Positions 16,169-23,186 of a stretch of DNA of 39,123 nucleotides are shown in pieces. Position numbers and translations under genes: made by a program. The notes under the pieces are model-generated. The model saw only the letters and a list, made by a program, of their open reading frames with translations. It made no database searches and was not told where the DNA came from. Origin of the DNA: a virus. The stretch is taken from the IMG/VR virus record IMGVR_UViG_3300021356_000054, positions 1 through 39,123 of that record; one strand, 5' to 3'. Each line of letters starts with the position of its first letter. Position 1 is the stretch's first letter.

Positions 16169-16418
16169 AATGATTGGAACCAATGTGCTTGTAACCGAAG
16201 TACAAAAAGAAAATACATCAGCCGGTGGTATTATTTTATCTGGTGATGTAAGTAAAGGAGCAAAACCAGGATTAGTTTTAGCTGTAGGACCTGAAGCAAC
16301 TCATCTAAAACAAGGCGATCAAATCTTTTTGAGATGGGACAAATCAATGCCAGTTGATGTTGATGGAAATGCTGCAGTGATTGTTGATATGGAACATATT
16401 TCGGCGGTGCTATCGTAA
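16161..16418 (+). CDS. GroES-like co-chaperonin (gp31 counterpart)
   Basis: 85 residues. The ATG at 16161 has a GGAG site; an upstream in-frame ATG at 16137 lies deep in the MazG gene. The pattern is that of GroES: TNVLVTEVQKE, then NTSAGGIIL, GLVLAVGPEA, GDQIFLRWDK and VDMEHISAVL. T4 gp31 replaces host GroES to fold the capsid protein gp23; this protein is closer to ordinary GroES than gp31 is. With Hsp20 it makes two chaperones in one window. It is coupled to the MazG-like and SNase-like genes by overlaps. Confidence 0.82.
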   Translation: MIKMIGTNVLVTEVQKENTSAGGIILSGDVSKGAKPGLVLAVGPEATHLKQGDQIFLRWDKSMPVDVDGNAAVIVDMEHISAVLS

Positions 16419-16840
16419 TGTATACTTATAAAGTTTACGTAACTCGAGTAGTAGATGGAGATACAGTTGATGTAGATATTGACTTAGGCTTTGGAATGAT
16501 TTATAAAAAGCAACGAGTTCGAATGATGGGTATTGATACTCCAGAATCTAGAACACGCGATCTTGAAGAAAAGTTTTATGGTAAACAATCTAAAAAGTTT
16601 TTAGAATCACTTTTAAAAGATAAAAAAGTAACACTCGTATCTCATGACAAAGGTAAGTTTGGTAGAATCCTTGGTGAATTGTTTATTTCATATAATTCAA
16701 TGTCAGTAAATCAATTGATGATTGAAAACTATCACGCCGTTCCATATTATGGAGATTCAAAAGATAAAACTGAACAACACCATTTAAATAATCGTATAGC
16801 TCTAAACGAGCAAGGTATAAAATATGACTCAAATTCATGA
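16418..16840 (+). CDS. Staphylococcal nuclease (thermonuclease) family protein
   Basis: 140 residues. VTRVVDGDTVDVDIDLGF, RVRMMGIDTPESRTRD and KFGRILGELF match the SNase fold, with the active-site set D (VDGDT), R (VRMMGIDTPE) and the downstream E/R. No signal peptide is seen, so it would act in the host cytoplasm, perhaps on host DNA or RNA. It shares one base with the GroES-like gene stop and overlaps the next gene by 17 bases. Confidence 0.85.
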   Translation: MYTYKVYVTRVVDGDTVDVDIDLGFGMIYKKQRVRMMGIDTPESRTRDLEEKFYGKQSKKFLESLLKDKKVTLVSHDKGKFGRILGELFISYNSMSVNQLMIENYHAVPYYGDSKDKTEQHHLNNRIALNEQGIKYDSNS

Positions 16841-17300
16841 ATTGATTGATAGAATTAATAACCATAGATATATTGTTGATGAATGGTTACTTAATGCATT
16901 AGAGCAAGAGTATAGAAAAGGTTCTTATAGTAATAGAAATAACGTTGAAGCTTTAGCTCTTGAATTTACATTATACAAAGCTGGTGGATTTAAAAGACCA
17001 GCAACTTGGAGACATGATCTTCAATTATCAGAATCGTTATTCATCGATTTAAAAAGAAGACCTAAGTGGTCAAACAACATTTCTCTATCAAATAAAGGTA
17101 GATTAGAAGAATCTTATAACATGGGTCAATTAACTCATATTGTAAGTTTTACTCAAAATATTGAAACTAATTATAAATTAGGAGACGTTCTCACTTTTAA
17201 AGCTGATGGGTATTTACCTATTATGGAAGCACTACGTGTTGCTCAAACTAAAATGAGAAGTTATAAATTACTTGATAAAAACCGTTTACAAGTCGCTTAA
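16824..17300 (+). CDS. Unknown protein, possible PD-(D/E)XK nuclease fold
   Basis: 158 residues. ALALEFTLYKAGGF, WRHDLQLSES and LFIDLKRRP could supply the E ... D ... DxK residues of a PD-(D/E)XK nuclease core, which would suit its place after the SNase-like gene. This is only a motif-level guess. The last codons contain the -35 box of the next promoter. Confidence 0.35.
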   Translation: MTQIHELIDRINNHRYIVDEWLLNALEQEYRKGSYSNRNNVEALALEFTLYKAGGFKRPATWRHDLQLSESLFIDLKRRPKWSNNISLSNKGRLEESYNMGQLTHIVSFTQNIETNYKLGDVLTFKADGYLPIMEALRVAQTKMRSYKLLDKNRLQVA

Positions 17301-17313
17301 TTTGTGTTATAAT
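17285..17313 (+). promoter_or_regulatory. Sigma70-type promoter before the dATP/dGTP diphosphohydrolase-gp42-cd operon
   Basis: TTTACA 17285-17290 lies inside the previous gene; 17-base spacer; TATAAT 17308-17313 with extended -10 TGT. Confidence 0.87.
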
Positions 17314-17341
17314 ATAGCTATATTATTGGAAAGGTACTGTA

Positions 17342-17650
17342 ATGGCAAAATTTGACGATAAAAAACCACCTCTTGGTTTAATTCCACCTGAAGCTCTTAT
17401 TGAAATATCAGAAGTTTTTGGCTTTGGTGCTAAAAAGTATGGTATGAACAATTGGCGTGATGATGGTGATAAAACAAGCTGGATTCGGACATATTCATCT
17501 ATTCAAAGACATCTTAATGCGTGGCATAGTGGCGAAGATGTTGATCCCGAATCTGGTAAAAGCCACCTAGCTCATGCTGCCACGCAAATCATGATTCTCA
17601 TGATGCACTCAATTGAACACCCAGAAGTAGATGATAGGTATGGCAAATGA
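17342..17650 (+). CDS. DUF5664-type dATP/dGTP diphosphohydrolase (N-terminal domain family)
   Basis: 102 residues with AAAGG upstream. KPPLGLIPPEALIEISEVFGFGAKKYG-x-NNWR, then a RHL-x-AW-x-SGEDVDPESGKSHLAHA stretch, is the signature of the phage DUF5664/MazZ-like family, all-alpha diphosphohydrolases shown in some phages to remove dATP and dGTP. Here it opens an operon with gp42 and dCMP deaminase, so a role in shaping the dNTP pool for modified DNA is likely. The stop overlaps the gp42 start by four bases. Confidence 0.75.
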   Translation: MAKFDDKKPPLGLIPPEALIEISEVFGFGAKKYGMNNWRDDGDKTSWIRTYSSIQRHLNAWHSGEDVDPESGKSHLAHAATQIMILMMHSIEHPEVDDRYGK

Positions 17651-18297
17651 ATATATGTGATGTAAGAAACCATTTTCGTAATGAATTACTAAACAAAAAT
17701 TTTACTGTTGATCGTAATGGTGGTAAAACCATTGAATTGCTTGGTGCATCTTTTCATGCAACTGAACCAGCAATCTTTGGTAAACCTAATCAAGATTATA
17801 TTGATGCTGAATTGGCATGGTATGAATCTCAATCAACAAATATTAATGATATTTACATTGACAAAGATCCACCAAAGGCATGGCAAATGACGGCCAATCG
17901 TCATGGTGAAATTAATTCTAATTATGGTCATCTTATTTTTAGTGATAAGTACCATAATCAATTTGATCAAGTTGTAAATGAGTTACGTAAAAATAAAGAT
18001 TCTCGTAGAGCATCAATGGTATATCAACGCCCTTCAATTTGGCTTGAATACAATGATCAATGTAAGAATGATTTTATTTGTACTAATTCTGTAACATATT
18101 ATATTCGTGATAATGAATTACATTGTGTTGTACAAATGCGTTCCAATGATGTTATCTTTGGTTATCGTAATGATTTTGCATGGCAAGAATATGTTCTTTG
18201 CGCATTGGCTGATGAACTTGGAGTCGATGACGGCGAAATATATTGGCAAGTTCAAAACTTACATGTATACGAAAGACATTTCGATTTGGTGAAATAA
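17647..18297 (+). CDS. 42: dCMP hydroxymethylase (T4 gp42-like)
   Basis: 216 residues of the thymidylate synthase fold. It follows T4 gp42 rather than ThyA: KTIELLGASFHATEPAIFG, GEINSNYG, DSRRASMVYQRPS, DFICTNSVTYYIRD and MRSNDVIFGYRNDFAW. The catalytic Cys is C145 (T4 C148). Asp176 stands where ThyA has the dUMP-reading Asn, matching T4 Asp179, which selects dCMP. The product would be 5-hydroxymethyl-dCMP, made with methylene-tetrahydrofolate. T4 gp42 is longer (246), and a short loop near the C-terminus is missing. The next gene is dCMP deaminase, and an Agt-like glucosyltransferase follows 2 kb later. Confidence 0.85.
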   Translation: MNICDVRNHFRNELLNKNFTVDRNGGKTIELLGASFHATEPAIFGKPNQDYIDAELAWYESQSTNINDIYIDKDPPKAWQMTANRHGEINSNYGHLIFSDKYHNQFDQVVNELRKNKDSRRASMVYQRPSIWLEYNDQCKNDFICTNSVTYYIRDNELHCVVQMRSNDVIFGYRNDFAWQEYVLCALADELGVDDGEIYWQVQNLHVYERHFDLVK

Positions 18298-18758
18298 TGA
18301 TTCTCAAAAAGTTTAATTATAAGTGGGATAAACGCTACTTAAATCTTGCTCAACATATTGCGTTATGGTCAAAAGATCCATCACGTAAAGTTGGTGCTAT
18401 TGCTGTTGGAGAAAAGGGCCAAGTGTTGGCTCAAGGATACAATGGCTTTCCACGTGGTATTAAAGACAATCCAGGCAGATACAAAGACAAAACAACTAAG
18501 TATCGGTATGTAGTTCATGCTGAAATGAATTGTATATATAATGCTACCTATAATGGAACATCACTAGATGGTTCCACCATGTACATCTGGGGTTTGCCAG
18601 TTTGTTCAGAATGTGCTAAAGGTATTATTCAAGTTGGTGTAAAAAGAGTGGTAACAAAGGCGATAGATAATTCAATGCCTGAAAGATGGATTGAATCTAC
18701 CGAATTAACTAAAGCAATGTTCGAGGAGGCTGGAGTCATTTATGACTTCATATCATAA
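18297..18758 (+). CDS. cd: dCMP deaminase
   Basis: 153 residues. The zinc-binding CDA motifs are VVHAEMN (H74, E76) and PVCSEC (C103, C106). DPSRKVGAIAV and YNGFPRGI are typical of dCMP deaminases. The enzyme converts dCMP to dUMP, the substrate of ThyX encoded at 27596. The start shares one base with the gp42 stop, so gp42 and this enzyme compete for dCMP in a single coupled operon. T4 Cd is longer (193). The end overlaps the next gene by 17 bases. Confidence 0.9.
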   Translation: MILKKFNYKWDKRYLNLAQHIALWSKDPSRKVGAIAVGEKGQVLAQGYNGFPRGIKDNPGRYKDKTTKYRYVVHAEMNCIYNATYNGTSLDGSTMYIWGLPVCSECAKGIIQVGVKRVVTKAIDNSMPERWIESTELTKAMFEEAGVIYDFIS

Positions 18759-19053
18759 CATGAAAGAAGGTAAAGATCGATTTGATTTAGAAGACGACAT
18801 TATGAAATGTTGGAATGTAACTGAGGATTTAGACATGGTATTAGAACGAGTACTTGATAGTCCAAAGTTTAAAGATATGCCACCAGAGTTAGCTGATAAA
18901 ATAGCTAATATTTTAATTGGAATGAAAGAGCTCTATGAAATGCGCTTTGAGCGGTTATGGGAAACATTTGAGTCTATGATTAAAGATAGAAAATTAGATT
19001 ACTATTACGATGAATATGCTCAAATGGATAAAGATATAAAAGACAGATTTTAA
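18742..19053 (+). CDS. Conserved phage protein of unknown function
   Basis: 103 residues, charged and helical. EDDIMKCWNVTEDLDMVLERVLD, and later ANILIGMKELYEMRFERLWETFE, looks like a conserved family of small T4-like marine phage proteins without assigned role. Its ribosome site GAGGAGG lies in the end of the deaminase gene. It ends six bases before the tRNA-Arg gene. Confidence 0.6.
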   Translation: MTSYHNMKEGKDRFDLEDDIMKCWNVTEDLDMVLERVLDSPKFKDMPPELADKIANILIGMKELYEMRFERLWETFESMIKDRKLDYYYDEYAQMDKDIKDRF

Positions 19054-19059
19054 GAATTT

Positions 19060-19136
<77 letters not shown>

Positions 19137-19151
19137 AAAAAGGAGACTAGT

Positions 19152-19334
19152 ATGAGATTTTGTGGATATGATTTTATAGTAGAAGAAGATGGCACTATTA
19201 TATTCGATAAAGAAGTTACTTTACGAATGCTAGATTTAGAAATGGGAGACACCTTCTTTATTACACGAGATGAAAGTACAGGTCAAGTAATTTTAAAAAG
19301 AGACAGAAAAATAGATTTTGATGTCATAGCCTGA
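19152..19334 (+). CDS. Small AbrB-like protein between two tRNAs
   Basis: 60 residues with AGGAG upstream. DGTIIFDKEVTLRMLDLEMGDTFFITRDESTGQVILKR follows the AbrB/SpoVT swapped-hairpin pattern (a strand, K-E-x, L-x-(L/I)-x-x-GD-x-F-x-I, then x-V-I-L). This would imply DNA binding, but the match is by eye only. The stop codon TGA at 19332-19334 lies inside the tRNA-Leu acceptor stem, so gene and tRNA overlap by six bases. Confidence 0.5.
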   Translation: MRFCGYDFIVEEDGTIIFDKEVTLRMLDLEMGDTFFITRDESTGQVILKRDRKIDFDVIA

Positions 19335-19416
19335 GTGGTGGAATTGGTAGACACAAGGGACTTAAAATCCCTCGATCGTAAAGGTCATGCCGGTTCAAGT
19401 CCGGCCTCAGGTACCA
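19329..19416 (+). tRNA. tRNA-Leu (anticodon UAA)
   Basis: 88 bases, class II with a long variable arm and encoded CCA. Acceptor GCCTGAG (19329-19335) pairs with CTCAGGT (19406-19412), with one G-U pair at the end. Anticodon stem GGGA/TCCC has loop CTTAAAA, giving UAA. It reads UUA, common in AT-rich genes. Confidence 0.93.
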
Positions 19417-19429
19417 AATAGGAGAAAAA

Positions 19430-19891
19430 ATGGTAAACGTAGTATTTCAAGAAGAAAAGTATATTGATATTAAAGAAGAGATGGCACCTTTGTTATATGA
19501 ACATTGGAAAGCAATCGCTTTATATCAGGACAAAATTCCTCTTGATCCAAACCATGAACAATACATTTCTGCTAATGAAGCTGGTTTAATTAAAATATAC
19601 ACAGCTAGAAAAAACGAAGAATTGGTAGGATATTTTGTTTTACAAATATATAATCACATGCATTATAATTCAAATAAGTTTGCATTGTGCGATGTTATAT
19701 ACGTAAAGCCTGAACATAGGGCAGGTGGAACAGGACCAAAACTTATAAAGTATTGTGAAGAAAAAATGAAAGAGCTAGACGTTGATGTTATAGCAATTAA
19801 CACTAAAGCTCATGCTCTATTTGATAAACTATTAGAAAAAATGGATTATCAATTAGCAGATTTATTTTATAGTAAATGGATAGGTAAATAA
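19430..19891 (+). CDS. GNAT-family N-acetyltransferase
   Basis: 153 residues. The acetyl-CoA site is seen in CDVIYVKPEHRAGGTGPKLIKYCEEK (the R-x-x-G-x-G/A loop), preceded by the LVGYFVLQIY strand. Substrate unknown. Some T4-like phages carry such enzymes beside tRNA genes. It has GGAG upstream and the next gene starts one base after its stop. Confidence 0.82.
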   Translation: MVNVVFQEEKYIDIKEEMAPLLYEHWKAIALYQDKIPLDPNHEQYISANEAGLIKIYTARKNEELVGYFVLQIYNHMHYNSNKFALCDVIYVKPEHRAGGTGPKLIKYCEEKMKELDVDVIAINTKAHALFDKLLEKMDYQLADLFYSKWIGK

Positions 19892-20074
19892 ATGAGTAAC
19901 TGGCATGGTGGAAAAGGTAGTAAACAAAGACCTACCGACACCAAAAAATACCAAGATAACTGGGATGCTATCTTTGGTAAGAAAGATAAACCAAGTGCAG
20001 TTGATGACTGTGCCACAACCAAGGAAGAAAGTGCAATTAATGAAATTAAAAAAAGAGCTAAAAAAGATGACTGA
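19892..20074 (+). CDS. Short conserved phage protein (WHGGKGSKQRP type)
   Basis: 60 residues starting MSNWHGGKGSKQRPTD, then YQDNWDAIFG, with an acidic/basic tail. The basic Gly-rich opening recurs in small proteins of T4-like phages with no known function. The start follows the acetyltransferase stop directly; the end overlaps the next gene by eight bases. Confidence 0.6.
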   Translation: MSNWHGGKGSKQRPTDTKKYQDNWDAIFGKKDKPSAVDDCATTKEESAINEIKKRAKKDD

Positions 20075-20321
20075 GTTTACAACTCCAAAACAAACTTTAG
20101 ACTGGTACGTAAAATGGGTAGCATCTATTTTTGTATTACTAGCAATGTCTTTAAGAGGCATCGATGAAATGATCATGTGGGATTTAACATTATCCATCAT
20201 TGGTATTTCATTATGGTTATGGGTTTCTATTTTATGGAAAGATAGAGCTTTAGTACTATTAAACGGGGTAGGGCTGATGTTTTTAATAAAAAACTTGTTC
20301 TCTACTATTTACATTATTTAA
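20067..20321 (+). CDS. Small membrane protein with two to three transmembrane segments
   Basis: 84 residues from ATG 20067; the longer frame from 19905 is a shadow of the previous gene. Hydrophobic stretches cover about residues 15-30, 38-56 and 62-82. No conserved motif is recognised. It could be an inner-membrane protein affecting superinfection or lysis, but nothing shows this directly. Confidence 0.55.
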   Translation: MTEFTTPKQTLDWYVKWVASIFVLLAMSLRGIDEMIMWDLTLSIIGISLWLWVSILWKDRALVLLNGVGLMFLIKNLFSTIYII

Positions 20322-20336
20322 AAAGTGTGATATAAT
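20308..20336 (+). promoter_or_regulatory. Sigma70-type promoter of the glycosyltransferase operon
   Basis: TTTACA 20308-20313 (inside the previous gene), 17-base spacer, TATAAT 20331-20336, extended -10 TGA. The start codon at 20346 is only nine bases after the -10 box, so the transcript would be nearly leaderless. Confidence 0.87.
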
Positions 20337-20345
20337 ATACATATT

Positions 20346-21749
20346 ATGAAAATTTCTTTTATTTTTGGAAAAGGCATCGATGGTTGCGGAGTAACTAGAG
20401 GTGCTTTGATATATGAAGACTGGTTAAGAAAACAAGGACATGATACTGTCATTCTTGACTTTGACAATGGCCAATCATTTGGTAGAGCAAAACATGCTAA
20501 TTGGATTGGTGAAGTACTAAAGGTTAACAAAAAAGATGATGAAGTTGATTCTTCTATTATTAATGAAATCAACTCATGTGATATTGCTATTTTCCATTCT
20601 CATCCAACACGCAAACAATCAATTTACGCTGATAGATATCGAAAGTTTTTAGAAAAGATTGATAATCCAATCAAAGTAATTCACGATCATTCTATCGCAA
20701 AAACAAATATTAATGCTATACCACAAGCTTGTGAAATCTTTGCACACGCTGATGTCGCAGTTATTCAAAGTCTTGATGGTTATAGTAAAGAAGCTTATAC
20801 TAATTTTGATCCAGGTTTATCAAATAGATTAATTGAAAATCCTATTTGGATTGTACCACAAGATTATGATAAGTTCAACCGGTCCTTTGATGAAAGAGAC
20901 GACCATTTATTATATCTTGGTAGGATGTCCCCTTTAAAAGATCCTGCTATGATTTGTAGAATACAACCTCACATGGAAGATTGGAAGTTGTCAATCATTG
21001 GTTGTGAAAACTCTATTTCATCAGTGAGTATGTATGATGAAGACTTGGCTGTAAATCCTGCGCCATATACGCCAGCCTTTAGACCAAGAATTTATCAACA
21101 TACTCTAGCCAAGGATGGAACGTACAAATTATCCGATAAGGAAAAAGCAAAAGATGGTGTAATTAATTCTTATGATAGTTATCAATACGAGTTTGGTATG
21201 AACTCTCTTGGTACTTCAAAAGCTTCTTGGTGTGGATATAAACTATCTAATCCAGATGAGTATGGTAATAGAATGGAATATACAATGATTGAATCATTCC
21301 TTCTTACATTACCAATTATGAATCGTCATTTTGCTGAACATGGGGTTTCACCTGAAGGTAAAAAGTGGGGTGAATATTATGGTCCACTTATTTCTCAAGC
21401 AAGAGAAGAAACTGAATTGGCTGAAGTACTAAAAACAATGTCAGCTGAAGAATGGACTAAAAGAACAAAAGCTTGTAGAGATTTAATATTTAGATTTAAT
21501 GATATTGAATCTATTGGTCAAAAGTTTTTAGATGATGTAATCAAAATGGGTAAAAGAGAAAATAAAGTTGTACCTATTGATGTAATCTCTGAATACTTTC
21601 CATCGGCAAAAGAAAGACGTGCTAATGGAGAACTTGTAATGTCGTCAGCAAATGGAACACTTAAACAAACACCAATGATTATGGAAGAAGGCAAACAAGT
21701 TATTGTAAAAGAAAAGCCTATAACTAATACATTGGAGGAATTTTTTTAA
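20346..21749 (+). CDS. agt: T4 Agt-like DNA alpha-glucosyltransferase (GT-B fold)
   Basis: 467 residues. The first half follows T4 alpha-glucosyltransferase: MKISFIFGKGIDGCGVTRGA (T4 has a GLEGCGVTK loop), then GHDTVILDFDNGQSFGRA, NSCDIAIFHS, IKVIHDHS and a HADVAVIQS segment. The second half has LLYLGRMSPLKDP and MEYTMIESFLLTLPIMN, the donor-binding area of GT-B enzymes. T4 Agt puts glucose from UDP-glucose on 5-hydroxymethylcytosine in DNA. With gp42 nearby this is the likely role. It is longer than T4 Agt (400), with a tail after about residue 405. It ends in LEEFF, like a clamp-binding tail. Confidence 0.72.
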   Translation: MKISFIFGKGIDGCGVTRGALIYEDWLRKQGHDTVILDFDNGQSFGRAKHANWIGEVLKVNKKDDEVDSSIINEINSCDIAIFHSHPTRKQSIYADRYRKFLEKIDNPIKVIHDHSIAKTNINAIPQACEIFAHADVAVIQSLDGYSKEAYTNFDPGLSNRLIENPIWIVPQDYDKFNRSFDERDDHLLYLGRMSPLKDPAMICRIQPHMEDWKLSIIGCENSISSVSMYDEDLAVNPAPYTPAFRPRIYQHTLAKDGTYKLSDKEKAKDGVINSYDSYQYEFGMNSLGTSKASWCGYKLSNPDEYGNRMEYTMIESFLLTLPIMNRHFAEHGVSPEGKKWGEYYGPLISQAREETELAEVLKTMSAEEWTKRTKACRDLIFRFNDIESIGQKFLDDVIKMGKRENKVVPIDVISEYFPSAKERRANGELVMSSANGTLKQTPMIMEEGKQVIVKEKPITNTLEEFF

Positions 21750-22771
21750 TGTACCATAAAAGAATAATTGTCGATTTCGATGACACCTTGGCATTTACTA
21801 CAAATCGCCAATGGGGTAATGCAAAGCCAAATAAACCACTTATTGAAAAGCTTAATAGCTTATATGATGAAGGTTGGAGAATTGATATTTTTACAGCACG
21901 TGGAAGTATTTCTTGTAAAACCAGAAATGAAGCTGCACGTAAGTATCAATATGGAATGGAAAAGTGGTTAGAAAAGCACGGTGTAAAATATAATATGCTA
22001 TCGTTTGATAAACCACTTGGTGCGTATTACATTGATGACAAAGGTATTTCACCAGAAGATTTTATAACAAAAAATATTAGAAATCTTGAAGGTGGATTGT
22101 CCGGATCTGACATTTATACTGATGGAACATTAGTCCATAAAACAGATTCAAATGCTCATGAAGTTGCTAAGTGGTTTGAAACCGTTTGGCAAAATACGGT
22201 ATTAAATGTACCATCAATTGAAAGAGTGGTTGGTGATACTATTACAATGGAATACATTGAGCATTCTGAAGATTTCTTTGAATGGAATCTTTATTTAGCT
22301 TTAGGTTTAATCCAAGAAACTTTAAAGGAAATGAAAAAATTACCAGTTGAGCATGAATATGATTTTGATTCATACGTAAGTAGAATTGAAGACCATGCTC
22401 AACTAGCTAATAGACCAACATTTGATAATGTTGTTGAAGCACTTCATACAATGCATTTTGAACCATCATTCTCTCATGGAGATTTTGGTATTAAAAACAT
22501 GTTGTTTAGCAATAAAGAATTATATTTAATTGATCCAATTCCAAATATGTTTGGATGTACAGAATTGGATGCTGCTAAACTTTGTGCTTCTCTTATTATT
22601 AACAAATATGATAGTGATATAGTTCAATTGACTTTAGAAACTATGTCCGTATATAATAATATAAGCTATGATAACTTATGTGTTTTAACATGTGCAGAAA
22701 TGATAAGAGTCTACAAATATCATCCAAACAAAAACTTTATTTTGGAGTGTGTAAAAAATGTTTTTGAATAA
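21749..22771 (+). CDS. Fusion of HAD-like phosphatase and choline kinase/APH-like kinase
   Basis: 340 residues with two domains. Residues 1-110 carry the HAD motif DFDDTLAF (D9, D11), then FTARGS and a YYIDDKG motif. Residues about 130-340 are like small-molecule kinases of the choline kinase/aminoglycoside phosphotransferase group, with the Brenner motif SHGDFGIKN (H243, D245) and LIDPIP (D262). It shares one base with the Agt-like gene and overlaps the cytidylyltransferase gene by 14 bases. A kinase and a CTP-dependent transferase side by side suggest that a small alcohol or sugar is phosphorylated and then activated. The substrate cannot be told. Confidence 0.65.
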   Translation: MYHKRIIVDFDDTLAFTTNRQWGNAKPNKPLIEKLNSLYDEGWRIDIFTARGSISCKTRNEAARKYQYGMEKWLEKHGVKYNMLSFDKPLGAYYIDDKGISPEDFITKNIRNLEGGLSGSDIYTDGTLVHKTDSNAHEVAKWFETVWQNTVLNVPSIERVVGDTITMEYIEHSEDFFEWNLYLALGLIQETLKEMKKLPVEHEYDFDSYVSRIEDHAQLANRPTFDNVVEALHTMHFEPSFSHGDFGIKNMLFSNKELYLIDPIPNMFGCTELDAAKLCASLIINKYDSDIVQLTLETMSVYNNISYDNLCVLTCAEMIRVYKYHPNKNFILECVKNVFE

Positions 22772-23186
22772 AAATAGTTTACCAGATGGAGCCAAGGTTG
22801 GATTTACATGTTCAACCTTTGATTTGTTTCATGCTGGTCATATTGTAATGCTACAAGAAGCAAAATCAATGTGTGATTACTTGGTTGTTGGATTATTAAT
22901 TGATCCAACGGTTGATAGACCTGAATCTAAAAACGCGCCCGTACAATCACCATTTGAAAGATATGTTCAACTTTCAGCATGTCGTTATGTTGATGAGGTA
23001 ATACCATTTACCACTGAACAAGAATTAGTTGATATGATTTTAACAATTAATCCTGATATTAGAATTGTTGGTGAAGAATATAAAGATGTAGAACATACAG
23101 GAAAAGGATTATGTCCAGTTCATTATAACAAAAGACGTCATTCTTTTTCATCAAGCGATCTAAGAGATAGGGTTAAAAAATCATGA
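22758..23186 (+). CDS. Cytidylyltransferase-like (GCT/TagD type) nucleotidyltransferase
   Basis: 142 residues. FTCSTFDLFHAGHIVML has the H-x-G-H motif (H25, H28). SPFERYVQLSACRYVDEVIPF and a C-terminal SSSDLRDR (the ISSTxxR-type motif) complete the family of glycerol-3-phosphate/ethanolamine-phosphate cytidylyltransferases. It would form a CDP-linked compound from CTP and a phosphorylated substrate, presumably the product of the neighbouring kinase. The start has a weak GGAG site inside the previous gene; the end overlaps the methyltransferase start by four bases. Confidence 0.75.
   Translation: MFLNKNSLPDGAKVGFTCSTFDLFHAGHIVMLQEAKSMCDYLVVGLLIDPTVDRPESKNAPVQSPFERYVQLSACRYVDEVIPFTTEQELVDMILTINPDIRIVGEEYKDVEHTGKGLCPVHYNKRRHSFSSSDLRDRVKKS

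Noticed and set aside
17647-18297. Thymidylate synthase ThyA
   Set aside because: The fold is the same, but the sequence follows T4 gp42, with Asp176 in place of the dUMP-reading Asn and the catalytic Cys in the gp42 context CTNSV.
19905-20066. Longer N-terminus for the membrane protein at 20067
   Set aside because: The extension overlaps the WHGGKGSKQRP gene in another frame and is a run of Lys-rich sequence; ATG 20067 starts a clean MTEF sequence.
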